Source of the DNA: a bacterium
Lineage (GTDB): Bacteria; Desulfobacterota; Binatia; HRBIN30; CADEER01
NCBI GenBank assembly: GCA_030430165.1
Contig: JAUIGL010000074.1
Coordinates: 1-32,409 of the forward strand
Direction: 5' to 3'
DNA length: 32,409 bases
Position numbers and translations under genes: made by a program. The number at the start of each line of letters is the position of its first letter. Position 1 is the first letter of the stretch. Shown here in pieces: positions 24,254-32,375 of this stretch. The notes under the pieces are model-generated. The model ran no database searches and was not told the origin of the DNA. It saw only the letters and a program-made list of their open reading frames with translations.

Positions 24254-25873
24254 TCAGGGCTCGCTGATCGTGCCGCCGACCGATTGCGGGCCACCGTAGG
24301 CGACGACGCCCGCATCGAGATTGCCGACCGTCAGGTCGCCGCCAACCGCCCATACGCCGTCGTCGGGATCGACCCACACGGCGTGATAGTCGCGCAGCAG
24401 CTCGCCGGTATCGTCGACCGGTGTCCAATCGCCGTCGATGCGCGCCGCGGTAGCGCGGCCGACTCCACCAGCCACCGCCGGTCCCTGCTCGGGCACGAAG
24501 ACGCCGTTCATCTGAGTCAGGCCGAGCGGCGTCGCGTCGGTGAAGTCGCCGTTCGCGCGCTCCACCACGACGCCACTGAGGAACCCACCGACCGCGACCA
24601 CGACATTCTGGTTGCCGTGGACAGTGAACAAGCTGCGCGTCGTAGCCGACGGCACGACTTCCCACACGGCTCCGTTCCAGCGCAGGATGATGCCGCCGGC
24701 ACCGACCGCATAGACCTCGTCGGACGCTCGGCCCCAGACCTTGAACAGGGCCGGGATGCCGCCTTCGCGCAGGTCGGAAACCTCGACCTCGACCCAGCCG
24801 CTGCCGCCGTTGTGCAAGACGACGCCGTCGTCCGTTCCCGACGACATCGAGTCGCCGACCGCCCACAAGTCGTCCGCAGCGCTGCCCCAGACGCCGTACA
24901 GCAAAGCCTCTGTCGGAGTGGACTGCGGCGTGAACTCCTCCGTTTCCGGGTCGAAGCGCAGGATCAGGCCACCGTCACCGGAGAGGTAGAAGTCGCCGTC
25001 GATCGACGCGACGCTGATCCACCACAGATCGCCGGTCGCACCGGTCTCCAGGCGGCGCCAGGTGGCCCCGTTCCAGCTCATGACCATCGGGCCCTTACCG
25101 TCGCCCGGGTCGGCACCGACCGCGGTGACGTCGGTCGCGGAACGCCCCGAGATCGACAGCAGGGCGCCCGGCAGATCCTCCAACACGAGATCGAGGGCGC
25201 CTGGTTGCGGCTGCGGCGTCGGCGTCGGCTCGAGTCCGCTGCCCTCGGTGCACATGTAGTCGCGCGCCACGCACTCCGCGTCGAGGTGGCAGCTGATGCA
25301 CGTAGACTTGTCGTTGAAGAGAACCGAGCGGTCGGGGTTGACCCACTGCCAGGCCCAATCGCCGTCATCGGGATCGAAGCCAGGCTCTTCCTTGCGCATC
25401 GCCCGCCAGCGACCGAAGTCGGCTTCGGTCTCGCAGTCGGTTCCCTCGTACTCGTCCTTGACGACGATGGTGCCGACGGGCAGCGGATTGTCCTCGTCGA
25501 GATACGCTTGTGCGCCGACTTCGTTGGCCCAGACCTGGATCATCACACCGCCGTGCTCGATGCTGAGGCGACAGTCGCGCACCAGGGTGAAGGTATCGCG
25601 ATAGTCGGCGGGGAAGATCGGCTCGATCGGGCAGCCGTCGAGAGCCGCATTGACCGCGGCGATGAGCTCGTTGATGGCGACGCTGCCGTCGCCGTTGCCG
25701 TCCATCGCCGTGCAGTCGCCGGCCGGCAGGCTGCCGAGGGCGATGTTCACGCCGCGAATCAGCTCGGCGATCGACACCTGGCCGTCGCCGTCGCAATCCC
25801 CCGGGCACACCGCCGCAGCCGGCGCCAACAGGGCAAACCAGACTACGGCGGCTAGTGCGATACGAGTCGCCAC
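24254..25873 (-). CDS. Exported EF-hand / cytochrome P460-like / beta-propeller protein
   Basis: The 539-residue protein has a signal peptide (about 1-22). Two perfect EF-hand loops follow, D26-CDGDGQVSIA-E37 and D58-GNGDGSVAIN-E69, dockerin-like and flanked by Cys23/27 and Cys54/81. Residues about 88-208 resemble cytochrome P460: VWANEVGAQAY, then VGTIVVKDEYEG (Lys139 is the candidate cross-linking Lys), FGRWRAMRK, and the c-haem site CISCH (192-196) before RDYMCTE. After a Pro/Thr linker (214-225), seven segments of the AVWxxxxDxVWAVG type suggest a seven-bladed propeller. P460 proteins oxidise hydroxylamine or handle NO-type species; activity here is unproven. The GTG start at 25873 lies seven bases after the upstream stop, with TGAGG as overlapping ribosome site, so it is the second gene of an operon. 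Its propeller is homologous to part of the gene at 28673. Confidence 0.85.
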   Translation of the reverse strand: MATRIALAAVVWFALLAPAAAVCPGDCDGDGQVSIAELIRGVNIALGSLPAGDCTAMDGNGDGSVAINELIAAVNAALDGCPIEPIFPADYRDTFTLVRDCRLSIEHGGVMIQVWANEVGAQAYLDEDNPLPVGTIVVKDEYEGTDCETEADFGRWRAMRKEEPGFDPDDGDWAWQWVNPDRSVLFNDKSTCISCHLDAECVARDYMCTEGSGLEPTPTPQPQPGALDLVLEDLPGALLSISGRSATDVTAVGADPGDGKGPMVMSWNGATWRRLETGATGDLWWISVASIDGDFYLSGDGGLILRFDPETEEFTPQSTPTEALLYGVWGSAADDLWAVGDSMSSGTDDGVVLHNGGSGWVEVEVSDLREGGIPALFKVWGRASDEVYAVGAGGIILRWNGAVWEVVPSATTRSLFTVHGNQNVVVAVGGFLSGVVVERANGDFTDATPLGLTQMNGVFVPEQGPAVAGGVGRATAARIDGDWTPVDDTGELLRDYHAVWVDPDDGVWAVGGDLTVGNLDAGVVAYGGPQSVGGTISEP

Positions 25874-25880
25874 CGCGACC

Positions 25881-28370
25881 TCAGCGCTCGACCTTGCGAA
25901 TGCGGCCGTTGAACGAGTCGGAGATGTACAGGTCTCCCTCCGCGTCGAACGCCACGCCGAACGGACGATTGAGCTCCGCATCGACCGCGGGACCGCCGTC
26001 GCCGGCATAGCCGCGCTCGCCGGTGCCGGCGATGGTGGTGATGATGCCGGTGCTCAGGTCGATCATGCGGACGCGATCATTGTCGGTGTCGGCGAAGTAG
26101 AGATTGCCGTCCGGGCCGAGCTCGAGGTCCTCCGGGAAGCTCAACTGCGCATCCACCGCCGGACCACCGTCACCGGAGAATCCGGGCTCGTCTCCCGACC
26201 CGGCGATCGTCGTCACCGTGCCGCTGAGAAAGTCGGGGCTGGTGAAGTCGATGCGGCGGATGCGGTTGTTGTTGGTGTCGGCGAAGTAGAGGACGCCGTC
26301 GCCGTCCACCGCGATGCCGCCGGTCGGCTCGGGGTTGCCGCCGGTCGGGAAGCTGAACTGCGTCTGCAGAGCCTCGCCGTCGCCGTTGAAGCCGACCTCA
26401 CCGGTACCGGCGACGGTCGCGGTGAGCGCCTGATCGCGATCCTCGATGTAATTGTAGAGAACTCGAATCCTCTGGTTGCGCTGATCGACGAGAAAGAGGT
26501 TGCCGTCGGCGTCGAAGGCCCCGTGCGACGGCTGGTTCATGCGGGCGTCGATGGCCGGACCGCCATCGCCGGCGAAGGTCGCGCCGGCTCCCATGGTGAC
26601 GTGCACGCGGCCGGTCTCGGCATCGAGCTCGCGCAACTTGTGGTTGTGCCAGGCGACGAGAAGCAGGTCGCCGTTGGGCAACTCCATGATGTCCGTCGGA
26701 TGGTTGAGATTCACCGCGAACGGATCCGCGCCCGCGGGGGTGAGGTCGCTCTGGTCGGGCGGACCGTCGCCGACGAAGTCCGTGCCCATGATCGTGACGA
26801 TCGTATCGTCGGGCAGAATCTCGCGAACCCGGTGATTGTTCCAGTCGAGCAGGATGCGACGACCGGAAGCGGTGAACTCGATGTCGAAGGGCCAGTAGAG
26901 CGTCGTGTACAGCCGGTCCTCGCCGTCGCCGGCGAAGGCGCTGTAGCCGGTGCCGACGTAGGTGCAGATGCTGCCAACCACTCCCGTGCAGGGGATGATG
27001 ACCGGGTCGGGCAGCTCCGGTGGCGGCGGCACCGAGCCGTTGCCCACACCGGTGATGCGGCGAATGCGCTGGTTGTGCGTGTCGGCGACGTACAGCGTTC
27101 CATTGGGAGCGATATCGATCCCGTACGGTCGATCGAGCAGCGCTTCATCGGCCGGACCACCGTCCCCGTCGAAGCCGCGCTCGCCGGTGCCGGCAACCGT
27201 CTCGATGGTCCCGTTTGGTCGGATCAGGCGGACCACGTGGTTCATCGTGTCGGCGATATAGATCGTGCCGTTGTCGGCGACGGCGACGTCGCTCGGCGTA
27301 TCGAGCTGAGCCTCGGTTGCCGGACCACCGTCGCCAGAATAGCCGGGCTCGCCGGTGCCGGCGATGGTTTTGATGATTCCCGCCGCATCGATCATGCGAA
27401 TGCGGTGATTCGCCGTGTCGGCGATGTAGATCTGGTCGCGGCGGTCGATGGCGATTCGGCTCGACGGCGCCGCCGCCTGTCCCTTGAGGGCGTTGAGCTC
27501 GGCCTCGGTCGCGGGACCGCCGTCGCCGGCGGCGCCCGGCACGCCGGTGCCGCAGATCGTGTGGATCGTACCCGAAGGCTCGACCAGCCGCAGCCGGAAG
27601 TTGGCCTGGTCGGAGATGATGATGTTGCCGCTGCTGTCGACCACGACCCCGCTCGGCAGGTCGAGAATCGCATCGTTGGCTGGACCTCCGTCACCGCCGA
27701 ACGAACGCGCCCCGGTGCCGGCGACGTTGAGGACGAAGCCGGTGGTGAAGTCGAGCCGCTTGACCAAGCTGTTGTGCCAGGCGGCGATGATCATGTTGCC
27801 GTCGTGGTCAAAGGTGACGTTGGTCGGATGGTTGAACTGGGTGTAGATGGCGACGCCGTCTTGAGCGTCGCCGAGCTCGCCGGTGCCGGCGATGGTCTCG
27901 ACCACGCCTTCCGCCGTGACGCGGCGGATGCGGTGATTGTTGAAGTCGATGAGGTAGAGCAAGCCGTCGGGCCCGACGGTCACGTCCTGCGGCAGGTAGA
28001 GGTGCGATTCGAGCGGCGGCAGGCCGTCCTCGTTGATCCCCGCGATCCCGGTCCCGGCAACCGTGTGGATGATCGGCACCGGGCAGCCATCCAGAGCCGC
28101 GACGACACCGCGCACCAGATCCGCAACCGTAACCCGATCCCCGTCGTCGGAGGTGAATACCGAGCAGGTCCGCACGTCCTCGCTGCCGAGGGCGATGTTC
28201 ACACCGGTGATCAGCTCGTTGATGGCGACTTCGCCGTCGCCATCGCAGTCACCGGTACATGCCCGCGCCTGGTCTGCCGCTAGCGAGACCAGCAGCCCCG
28301 CCAACAAAGCGAGCCCCAGGGAAACTCTCCGGACCGCACCACCCCAGCCTCGCATCGCGCTTCTTCGCAT
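25881..28370 (-). CDS. Exported EF-hand protein with twelve NHL repeats (two six-bladed propellers)
   Basis: This 829-residue protein has a signal peptide (arginine-rich n-region, hydrophobic 17-31, ending near AADQARAC). One good EF-hand loop (D41-CDGDGEVAIN-E52) and one degenerate one (about 73-84) follow, again Cys-flanked. The rest is NHL repeats, each beginning (T)(V/I)AGTG with GDGGPA and ending LYxADTxNHRIRRI. I count twelve units: six, then a break with PPPPELPDPV, then six. This suggests two consecutive six-bladed propellers. NHL propellers bind proteins, glycans or nucleic acid; no catalytic site is evident. ATG 28370 is chosen for the excellent GAGGAGG (28381-28387) ten bases upstream; a GTG at 28427 would add 19 residues. 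It is the first gene of the pair with 24254-25873 and divergent from the gene at 28673. Confidence 0.88.
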   Translation of the reverse strand: MRRSAMRGWGGAVRRVSLGLALLAGLLVSLAADQARACTGDCDGDGEVAINELITGVNIALGSEDVRTCSVFTSDDGDRVTVADLVRGVVAALDGCPVPIIHTVAGTGIAGINEDGLPPLESHLYLPQDVTVGPDGLLYLIDFNNHRIRRVTAEGVVETIAGTGELGDAQDGVAIYTQFNHPTNVTFDHDGNMIIAAWHNSLVKRLDFTTGFVLNVAGTGARSFGGDGGPANDAILDLPSGVVVDSSGNIIISDQANFRLRLVEPSGTIHTICGTGVPGAAGDGGPATEAELNALKGQAAAPSSRIAIDRRDQIYIADTANHRIRMIDAAGIIKTIAGTGEPGYSGDGGPATEAQLDTPSDVAVADNGTIYIADTMNHVVRLIRPNGTIETVAGTGERGFDGDGGPADEALLDRPYGIDIAPNGTLYVADTHNQRIRRITGVGNGSVPPPPELPDPVIIPCTGVVGSICTYVGTGYSAFAGDGEDRLYTTLYWPFDIEFTASGRRILLDWNNHRVREILPDDTIVTIMGTDFVGDGPPDQSDLTPAGADPFAVNLNHPTDIMELPNGDLLLVAWHNHKLRELDAETGRVHVTMGAGATFAGDGGPAIDARMNQPSHGAFDADGNLFLVDQRNQRIRVLYNYIEDRDQALTATVAGTGEVGFNGDGEALQTQFSFPTGGNPEPTGGIAVDGDGVLYFADTNNNRIRRIDFTSPDFLSGTVTTIAGSGDEPGFSGDGGPAVDAQLSFPEDLELGPDGNLYFADTDNDRVRMIDLSTGIITTIAGTGERGYAGDGGPAVDAELNRPFGVAFDAEGDLYISDSFNGRIRKVER

Positions 28371-28380
28371 CCTGACCTTA

Positions 28381-28387
28381 CCTCCTC
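28381..28387 (-). promoter_or_regulatory. Strong ribosome binding site of the twelve-NHL gene
   Basis: On the minus strand GAGGAGG ends ten bases before ATG 28370. It is the best Shine-Dalgarno match I noticed in the window and decides between this ATG and the GTG at 28427. Confidence 0.65.
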
Positions 28388-28548
28388 GAATCGCGCGATA
28401 CCGGCCCGTCGAAAGCGCGCCATGCACGACCTCTCCAATTCCCAGGAGGTGTACGCCATCGCACGCGACCGTTCAAGCTGGGAATCTACGGTAATTGTAG
28501 CTCGCTGCGCTCGACCGCGACAGGGCGAGCGGACGCAGGCGCGGGCTC

Positions 28549-28576
28549 GGTCAAGACCAAAAAACGCGGCTTGACC
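28549..28576. promoter_or_regulatory. GGTCAAG-N14-CTTGACC inverted repeat in the divergent promoter region
   Basis: GGTCAAG (28549-28555) and CTTGACC (28570-28576) are perfect 7-bp inverted complements whose 14-base spacer contains a run of six A. The element lies in the 302-base gap between the divergent genes at 28370 and 28673. Each arm also embeds a TTGACC, close to a -35 box, facing outward on both strands. A shared operator or overlapping divergent promoters would fit. The rest of the gap holds a possible minus-strand TACAAT (28494-28499) without a good -35, and nothing else I recognise. Confidence 0.4.
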
Positions 28577-28672
28577 ACGACGTGGACGGCTGGTCTTCTA
28601 TGTAGAGGAAGTGCGAACGACGCGTTCACCGCCTCGCGTTCGTCCTAGTGCCATTCACGGATAGAGCCGTCG

Positions 28673-31492
28673 TTGTCGACCAAAGTGTTGCCTGCACTCT
28701 TAACCCGACGCGGGTTGGGCCTGTTGCTCTCGGCAGTGGTTGTGACCATCGCCGGGTGCAACGACGACCAGGTCACCACCGTCCACCGCACTCGCACACC
28801 CTCGGCCACCTCGACCGTCGCCACCGCTGACCCGACCGAATCGCCGGCGGCATCGCCGACCGAATCCGCGACCGCGACGCAGGCCGCGACCGCACCCGCC
28901 ACGGCGACGCCGAGCCCGACGCTCTCCGAAACGGCAACACCGGTGGCGACCGAGACGGCAACACCCCGGCCGACCTCCTCTGCCACCGCATCGCCGACCT
29001 CGACCGCGACCATCGATCCCGACCAGACGCGATTGATTCTCGAGGACCTGCCGGCAGCGCTGCTGTCGGTCTCGGGGCTCGACGACGAGAACGTCTACGC
29101 GGTCGGGGCCGACCCGGGCGATGGGTTCGGTCCGCTGGTCATGCACTGGAACGGTCGCTACTGGCGCCGGCTGCACAGCGGAATCCAAGGAGACCTCTGG
29201 TGGATCAGCGACGAGCCGGTCGACGGGGCGTTCGTGCTCGCCGGGGAGAACGGAGCCATCCTCCACCTCGAGCCCGGAACCGGACGGTTCGAGCGCTTCG
29301 ATACGCCGGACGACCGCACCATCTTCGGCGCCTGGGCGGCGCCCGACGGACACAGCTGGGCGGTCGGCGGTGCGGCATCGGAGGCCGGCACGGGTTTCGT
29401 CTGGGTGCGTGACCCCGTCGACGAAATCCAGACGGGCCCTGGTACTCTTTCCGGATTCGACGGCGGCGGCGCGCATCTCGGCGGCGTCGGCTGGGTAGTC
29501 GACGAAGAGGCGCCGCGCGCCGTCGGCGGTCAGCTCGCCTCGCTTTACAAGATCTGGGGCGTCGACCCGAGCAGCGTCTGGGTCGCCGGCGCAGCCGGGT
29601 TGGTCCTGCGCTTCGACGGAATCCGGTGGAACCGGGTCGAGACGGGCACGGATCGGGCGCTCTATTCGATCCACGGCCACGGCGACGACGTGGTAGCCGT
29701 CGGCGGCGCGAGCGAGGGCCTCATCCTCGAGCTCGCCGAGGGAAGCTTCGTCGACCGCTCGCCCAGCGACACACCGCCGCTCAACGGGATCGGCGTCGCG
29801 CCGGACGGCAGCGCCGTCGCCGTCGGTTGGGGCGGCGCCGTCGCAGTGCGGTCGGCCGGCGTCTGGGAGAACCAAGGCTCGGTTCTGCCAACCGGCCTCG
29901 ACTACCATGCGGTTTGGATCGACCCGGCCGGCGGCGCGTGGATGGTCGGCGGCAACTTGTCGGAGGCGCTCGATCGCGGCGTGCTCGCCTATCGCGGCGC
30001 GCGCGACATCACCGCCCAAGTCGCCGAGGACACCGCCTGCCCGCCCAGCGAAGCACGCGGCGCGCGTACCATCAGCTACCTCGAAGACGTGGTGCCGATC
30101 CTGCAGCGATCGGGCTGCGTCGCTCAGACTTGTCACGCCGGCCCCCTGCTCTCCTCCGGCTTCGATCTCTCGAGCTGGGAGACCTCGTTCGGCCCCGGGG
30201 ACCAGGCGGGTCGCTTCGACTTCTGCGACATCGTGCCCGGAAGTCCCGAACGGAGCTATCTCTTCGAGAAGATCAGTCCGGTTCCCCGATTCGGCTCGCG
30301 CATGCCGGCGCTACTGCCGCCGATGTCGGACGAGGACATCGAGACGATCCGCGTCTGGATCCGCGAGGGAGCGCAGAACGACGCGACGCCGAACCTGACG
30401 ATCCCGCCGACGGCAACGCCGACCCCGACCGGTCCTCCGCCGATGGAGGACTGCGACGATCCGGGAATCATCTGCACCGTCGCCGGAACCGGAATGTCGG
30501 TGTTCGACGGCGACGGCCGCGACGCGCTCGACACCTCCTTCTACTATCCGCTCGACGTCGTCTTTCAGCCGAGCGACCAACTCGCCATCATCGACGATTG
30601 GAACAACCTGAGAGGCCGGCGCATCGAGACCGACGGCACGGTGCAAACGATCATCGGCACCGGCCTGGAAGCGAACCCGGAGAACGGCGACCTGGCGACG
30701 GAGACTTCGCTCCACCACGCCAGCGAGCTCGCCTTCGACGCCGAGGGACGCATGCTCGTCGCCGGCAATCACGTTCCCTTCGTGTTCCGCGTCGGGCTGG
30801 ACCAGCGCGTCGAGGTCGTCGCCGGCAACGGCGAGTTCAGCTCGACCGGCGACGGCGGCCCGGCCCTGCAGGCGAGCTGGATCACTCCGTTCGGCGTGCT
30901 CGCCGACGGCGCCGGGGGATTCTGGGTGACCGATTCCGACGCGCACACGATTCGCCACGTCGATGCGGACGGCATCGTCCGCGCCACCGCCGGCGACGGC
31001 AGCCGCGGCTACACGGGCGACGGCGCTGCCGCGATCGACGCACAACTCGACGGTCCGACGCGAATGATCGTCGACCGCGACGGCAACCTCCTCTTCTGCG
31101 ACACCGGTAACGACGCGATTCGCCGCATCCGGGCGGACGGCACCATCGAGACCTTCGCCGGCACCGGCAGCCCTGGCTATACCGGCGACGGCGGTCCCGC
31201 GGTCGAAGCCCGGCTCTCCGGCCCCTACGACCTCGTCATGGCGAGCGACGGAACCATCTTCGTCGCCGACTCGGGAAACGACGTCATCCGCGCGATCGCC
31301 AGCGATGGCACCATCTCGACCGTCGCCGGCACCGGCTCGCGCGGATTCTCCGGCGATCGCGGGCCGGCATCGCGCGCCCAGTTCCGCCAGCCCTCCGGCC
31401 TGGCGATCGCCGCCGATGGCAGCCTGTGGGTCGCCGACACGCTCAACCACCGCGTGCGCAGAATCGCCGCGGTCGCCACGCCGGCCCCCTGA
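28673..31492 (+). CDS. Lipoprotein: propeller, CX4CH haem domain, six NHL repeats
   Basis: This 939-residue predicted lipoprotein ends its signal at VTIAGC (Cys29). A Ser/Thr/Ala/Pro linker follows (about 32-115). A propeller (about 117-450) starts LILEDLPAALLSVSG and continues AVGADPGDGFGPLVMHWNG; this is closely similar to the propeller of the gene at 24254. Next is a small cytochrome-like domain with C482-VAQT-C487-H488, a CX4CH haem signature, continuing to MPALLPPMSDEDIETIRVWIREGA, the ending typical of planctomycete-type cytochrome c domains. A short PTATPTPTGPPP linker leads to six NHL units (CTVAGTG to STVAGTG), one closed six-bladed propeller like those at 25881. The start is TTG 28673, or GTG 28685 four codons later; both keep the lipoprotein signal. 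It is divergent from the two related genes, and presumably co-regulated. Confidence 0.87.
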   Translation: MSTKVLPALLTRRGLGLLLSAVVVTIAGCNDDQVTTVHRTRTPSATSTVATADPTESPAASPTESATATQAATAPATATPSPTLSETATPVATETATPRPTSSATASPTSTATIDPDQTRLILEDLPAALLSVSGLDDENVYAVGADPGDGFGPLVMHWNGRYWRRLHSGIQGDLWWISDEPVDGAFVLAGENGAILHLEPGTGRFERFDTPDDRTIFGAWAAPDGHSWAVGGAASEAGTGFVWVRDPVDEIQTGPGTLSGFDGGGAHLGGVGWVVDEEAPRAVGGQLASLYKIWGVDPSSVWVAGAAGLVLRFDGIRWNRVETGTDRALYSIHGHGDDVVAVGGASEGLILELAEGSFVDRSPSDTPPLNGIGVAPDGSAVAVGWGGAVAVRSAGVWENQGSVLPTGLDYHAVWIDPAGGAWMVGGNLSEALDRGVLAYRGARDITAQVAEDTACPPSEARGARTISYLEDVVPILQRSGCVAQTCHAGPLLSSGFDLSSWETSFGPGDQAGRFDFCDIVPGSPERSYLFEKISPVPRFGSRMPALLPPMSDEDIETIRVWIREGAQNDATPNLTIPPTATPTPTGPPPMEDCDDPGIICTVAGTGMSVFDGDGRDALDTSFYYPLDVVFQPSDQLAIIDDWNNLRGRRIETDGTVQTIIGTGLEANPENGDLATETSLHHASELAFDAEGRMLVAGNHVPFVFRVGLDQRVEVVAGNGEFSSTGDGGPALQASWITPFGVLADGAGGFWVTDSDAHTIRHVDADGIVRATAGDGSRGYTGDGAAAIDAQLDGPTRMIVDRDGNLLFCDTGNDAIRRIRADGTIETFAGTGSPGYTGDGGPAVEARLSGPYDLVMASDGTIFVADSGNDVIRAIASDGTISTVAGTGSRGFSGDRGPASRAQFRQPSGLAIAADGSLWVADTLNHRVRRIAAVATPAP

Positions 31493-31538
31493 GACAACCC
31501 GAACGCGAGCGAGACAGCAGGGGCCGACCTCGAGGCTT

Positions 31539-31579
31539 TACAATCGACACGTGATGCATCATGATGCGCATCGTGATGC
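31539..31579 (+). promoter_or_regulatory. Candidate promoter and autoregulatory repeats of the vapBC pair
   Basis: TACAAT (31539-31544, five of six to a -10 box) precedes three direct copies of TGATGC at 31552, 31562 and 31574. A perfect 12-bp palindrome GCATCATGATGC (31556-31567) lies between them. Ribbon-helix-helix antitoxins bind short repeats of this kind at their own promoter. No convincing -35 box is present. Confidence 0.4.
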
Positions 31580-31830
31580 GCACCACCGTGTCAATTGATG
31601 AGTCGGTACTTCGCGCCGCCAAAAAGGAGGCCGCGGAGAGGGGAATTTCGTTGAGCCAGCTGGTCTCCCAAGTGTTGCGCGACGTCGTGGCAGAACGCGA
31701 AAAGAGCCCCGGGCAGCGGTTCAGAATGGTCACTGTCGGCGCCGGCGCGGAGGCGGTCGACCACGCGCCGTCCGAGCTGCGGGAAGATCTCGATCGCACC
31801 GACGTTGCAAAATACCGCCGCCAGGAATGA
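31576..31830 (+). CDS. vapB: Ribbon-helix-helix antitoxin, VapB-like
   Basis: This 84-residue protein begins MRTTVSIDESVLRAAKKEAAERGISLSQLVSQVLRDVV. The short strand (TTVSI) and two helices are the ribbon-helix-helix DNA-binding fold of CopG/Arc-type antitoxins. The remaining tail (about 40-84), rich in charge and ending DVAKYRRQE, would wrap and inhibit the toxin. ATG 31576 is chosen because the fold starts there; ATGs at 31561 and 31564 are in frame and would add five or four residues. The TGATGC repeats overlap all these starts, so the leader is short and no Shine-Dalgarno is visible. The toxin gene starts 12 bases after the stop, the usual antitoxin-first order. Confidence 0.85.
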   Translation: MRTTVSIDESVLRAAKKEAAERGISLSQLVSQVLRDVVAEREKSPGQRFRMVTVGAGAEAVDHAPSELREDLDRTDVAKYRRQE

Positions 31831-31842
31831 GGCGGGCAAGCG

Positions 31843-32286
31843 GTGCTCATGCCCGACGTCAACGTGCTGGTGTACGCGCATCGTGTCGACGAGACGCGAC
31901 ACCGAGATGCAATCGACTGGCTCGAGGCGACCGTCAATGGATCTGAGCCCTTCGCCCTGTCGACCCTGGTCGCGGTGGGTTTCGTCCGCATCGTCACCAA
32001 CCCGAGGATCTTCACCCAACCATCCCCCCCGAGTGCCGCCCTGGCGGCCATCGACGAGATGGTATCCCATCCCAACTGTCGCCTGGTCTCACCGGGACCG
32101 CGCCATTGGACGCTAGTCAGCGGGCTTTGCCGCGCCACCAACGTGACCGGGCCGCGGGTCGCCGACGCGCAACACGCCGCAATGGCGCTCGAGCACGGCT
32201 GCGAGTGGGTGACCTACGATCGCGACTTCGAGCGATTCGAAAACTACGGACTCCGCTGGACGCTACTGACGGCGAACCCGAACTAG
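31843..32286 (+). CDS. vapC: PIN-domain ribonuclease toxin, VapC-like
   Basis: The protein is 147 residues and starts MLMPDVNVLVYAHRVDETRH, the standard opening of VapC proteins with the first metal-binding Asp (Asp5). Further candidate metal ligands are Asp108 in PRVADAQHAAMALEHG and Asp126/Asp128 in VTYDRDFERF. The segment STLVAVGFVRIVTNPRIF matches the VapC group with the TNPR motif but lacks the Glu that many PIN nucleases carry in this helix. Toxins of this family cleave tRNA or rRNA when the antitoxin is lost. The start is GTG 31843 because family members have two residues before PDVN; ATG 31849 is the alternative. It pairs with the antitoxin 12 bases upstream. Confidence 0.9.
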   Translation: MLMPDVNVLVYAHRVDETRHRDAIDWLEATVNGSEPFALSTLVAVGFVRIVTNPRIFTQPSPPSAALAAIDEMVSHPNCRLVSPGPRHWTLVSGLCRATNVTGPRVADAQHAAMALEHGCEWVTYDRDFERFENYGLRWTLLTANPN

Positions 32287-32359
32287 AGGCCTGGCCGAAA
32301 AATGGACTCCTGCTGCAAATCGCCATCCATCCGCGATCGCTGCGGCGCCGAGCGCTCGA

Positions 32360-32375
32360 CGTATCGCCCGATACG
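32360..32375. repeat. CGTATCG-CC-CGATACG palindrome
   Basis: Two 7-bp arms (32360-32366 and 32369-32375) are perfect inverted complements with a two-base CC centre, about 75 bases after the toxin stop. It may be a regulator site for a gene beyond the right edge. The last 120 bases otherwise contain nothing I can support as a gene. Confidence 0.35.

Noticed and set aside
25650-28283. An 877-codon open + strand frame opposite the NHL gene, with repeated valine/glycine-rich motifs
   Set aside because: Its repeats simply mirror the NHL repeats on the other strand, and it has no start context or recognisable fold.
28700-30136. A long minus-strand frame opposite the haem lipoprotein gene
   Set aside because: Low-complexity Arg/Asp/Gly composition and no domain, while the + strand carries a coherent signal, propeller, haem and NHL order.
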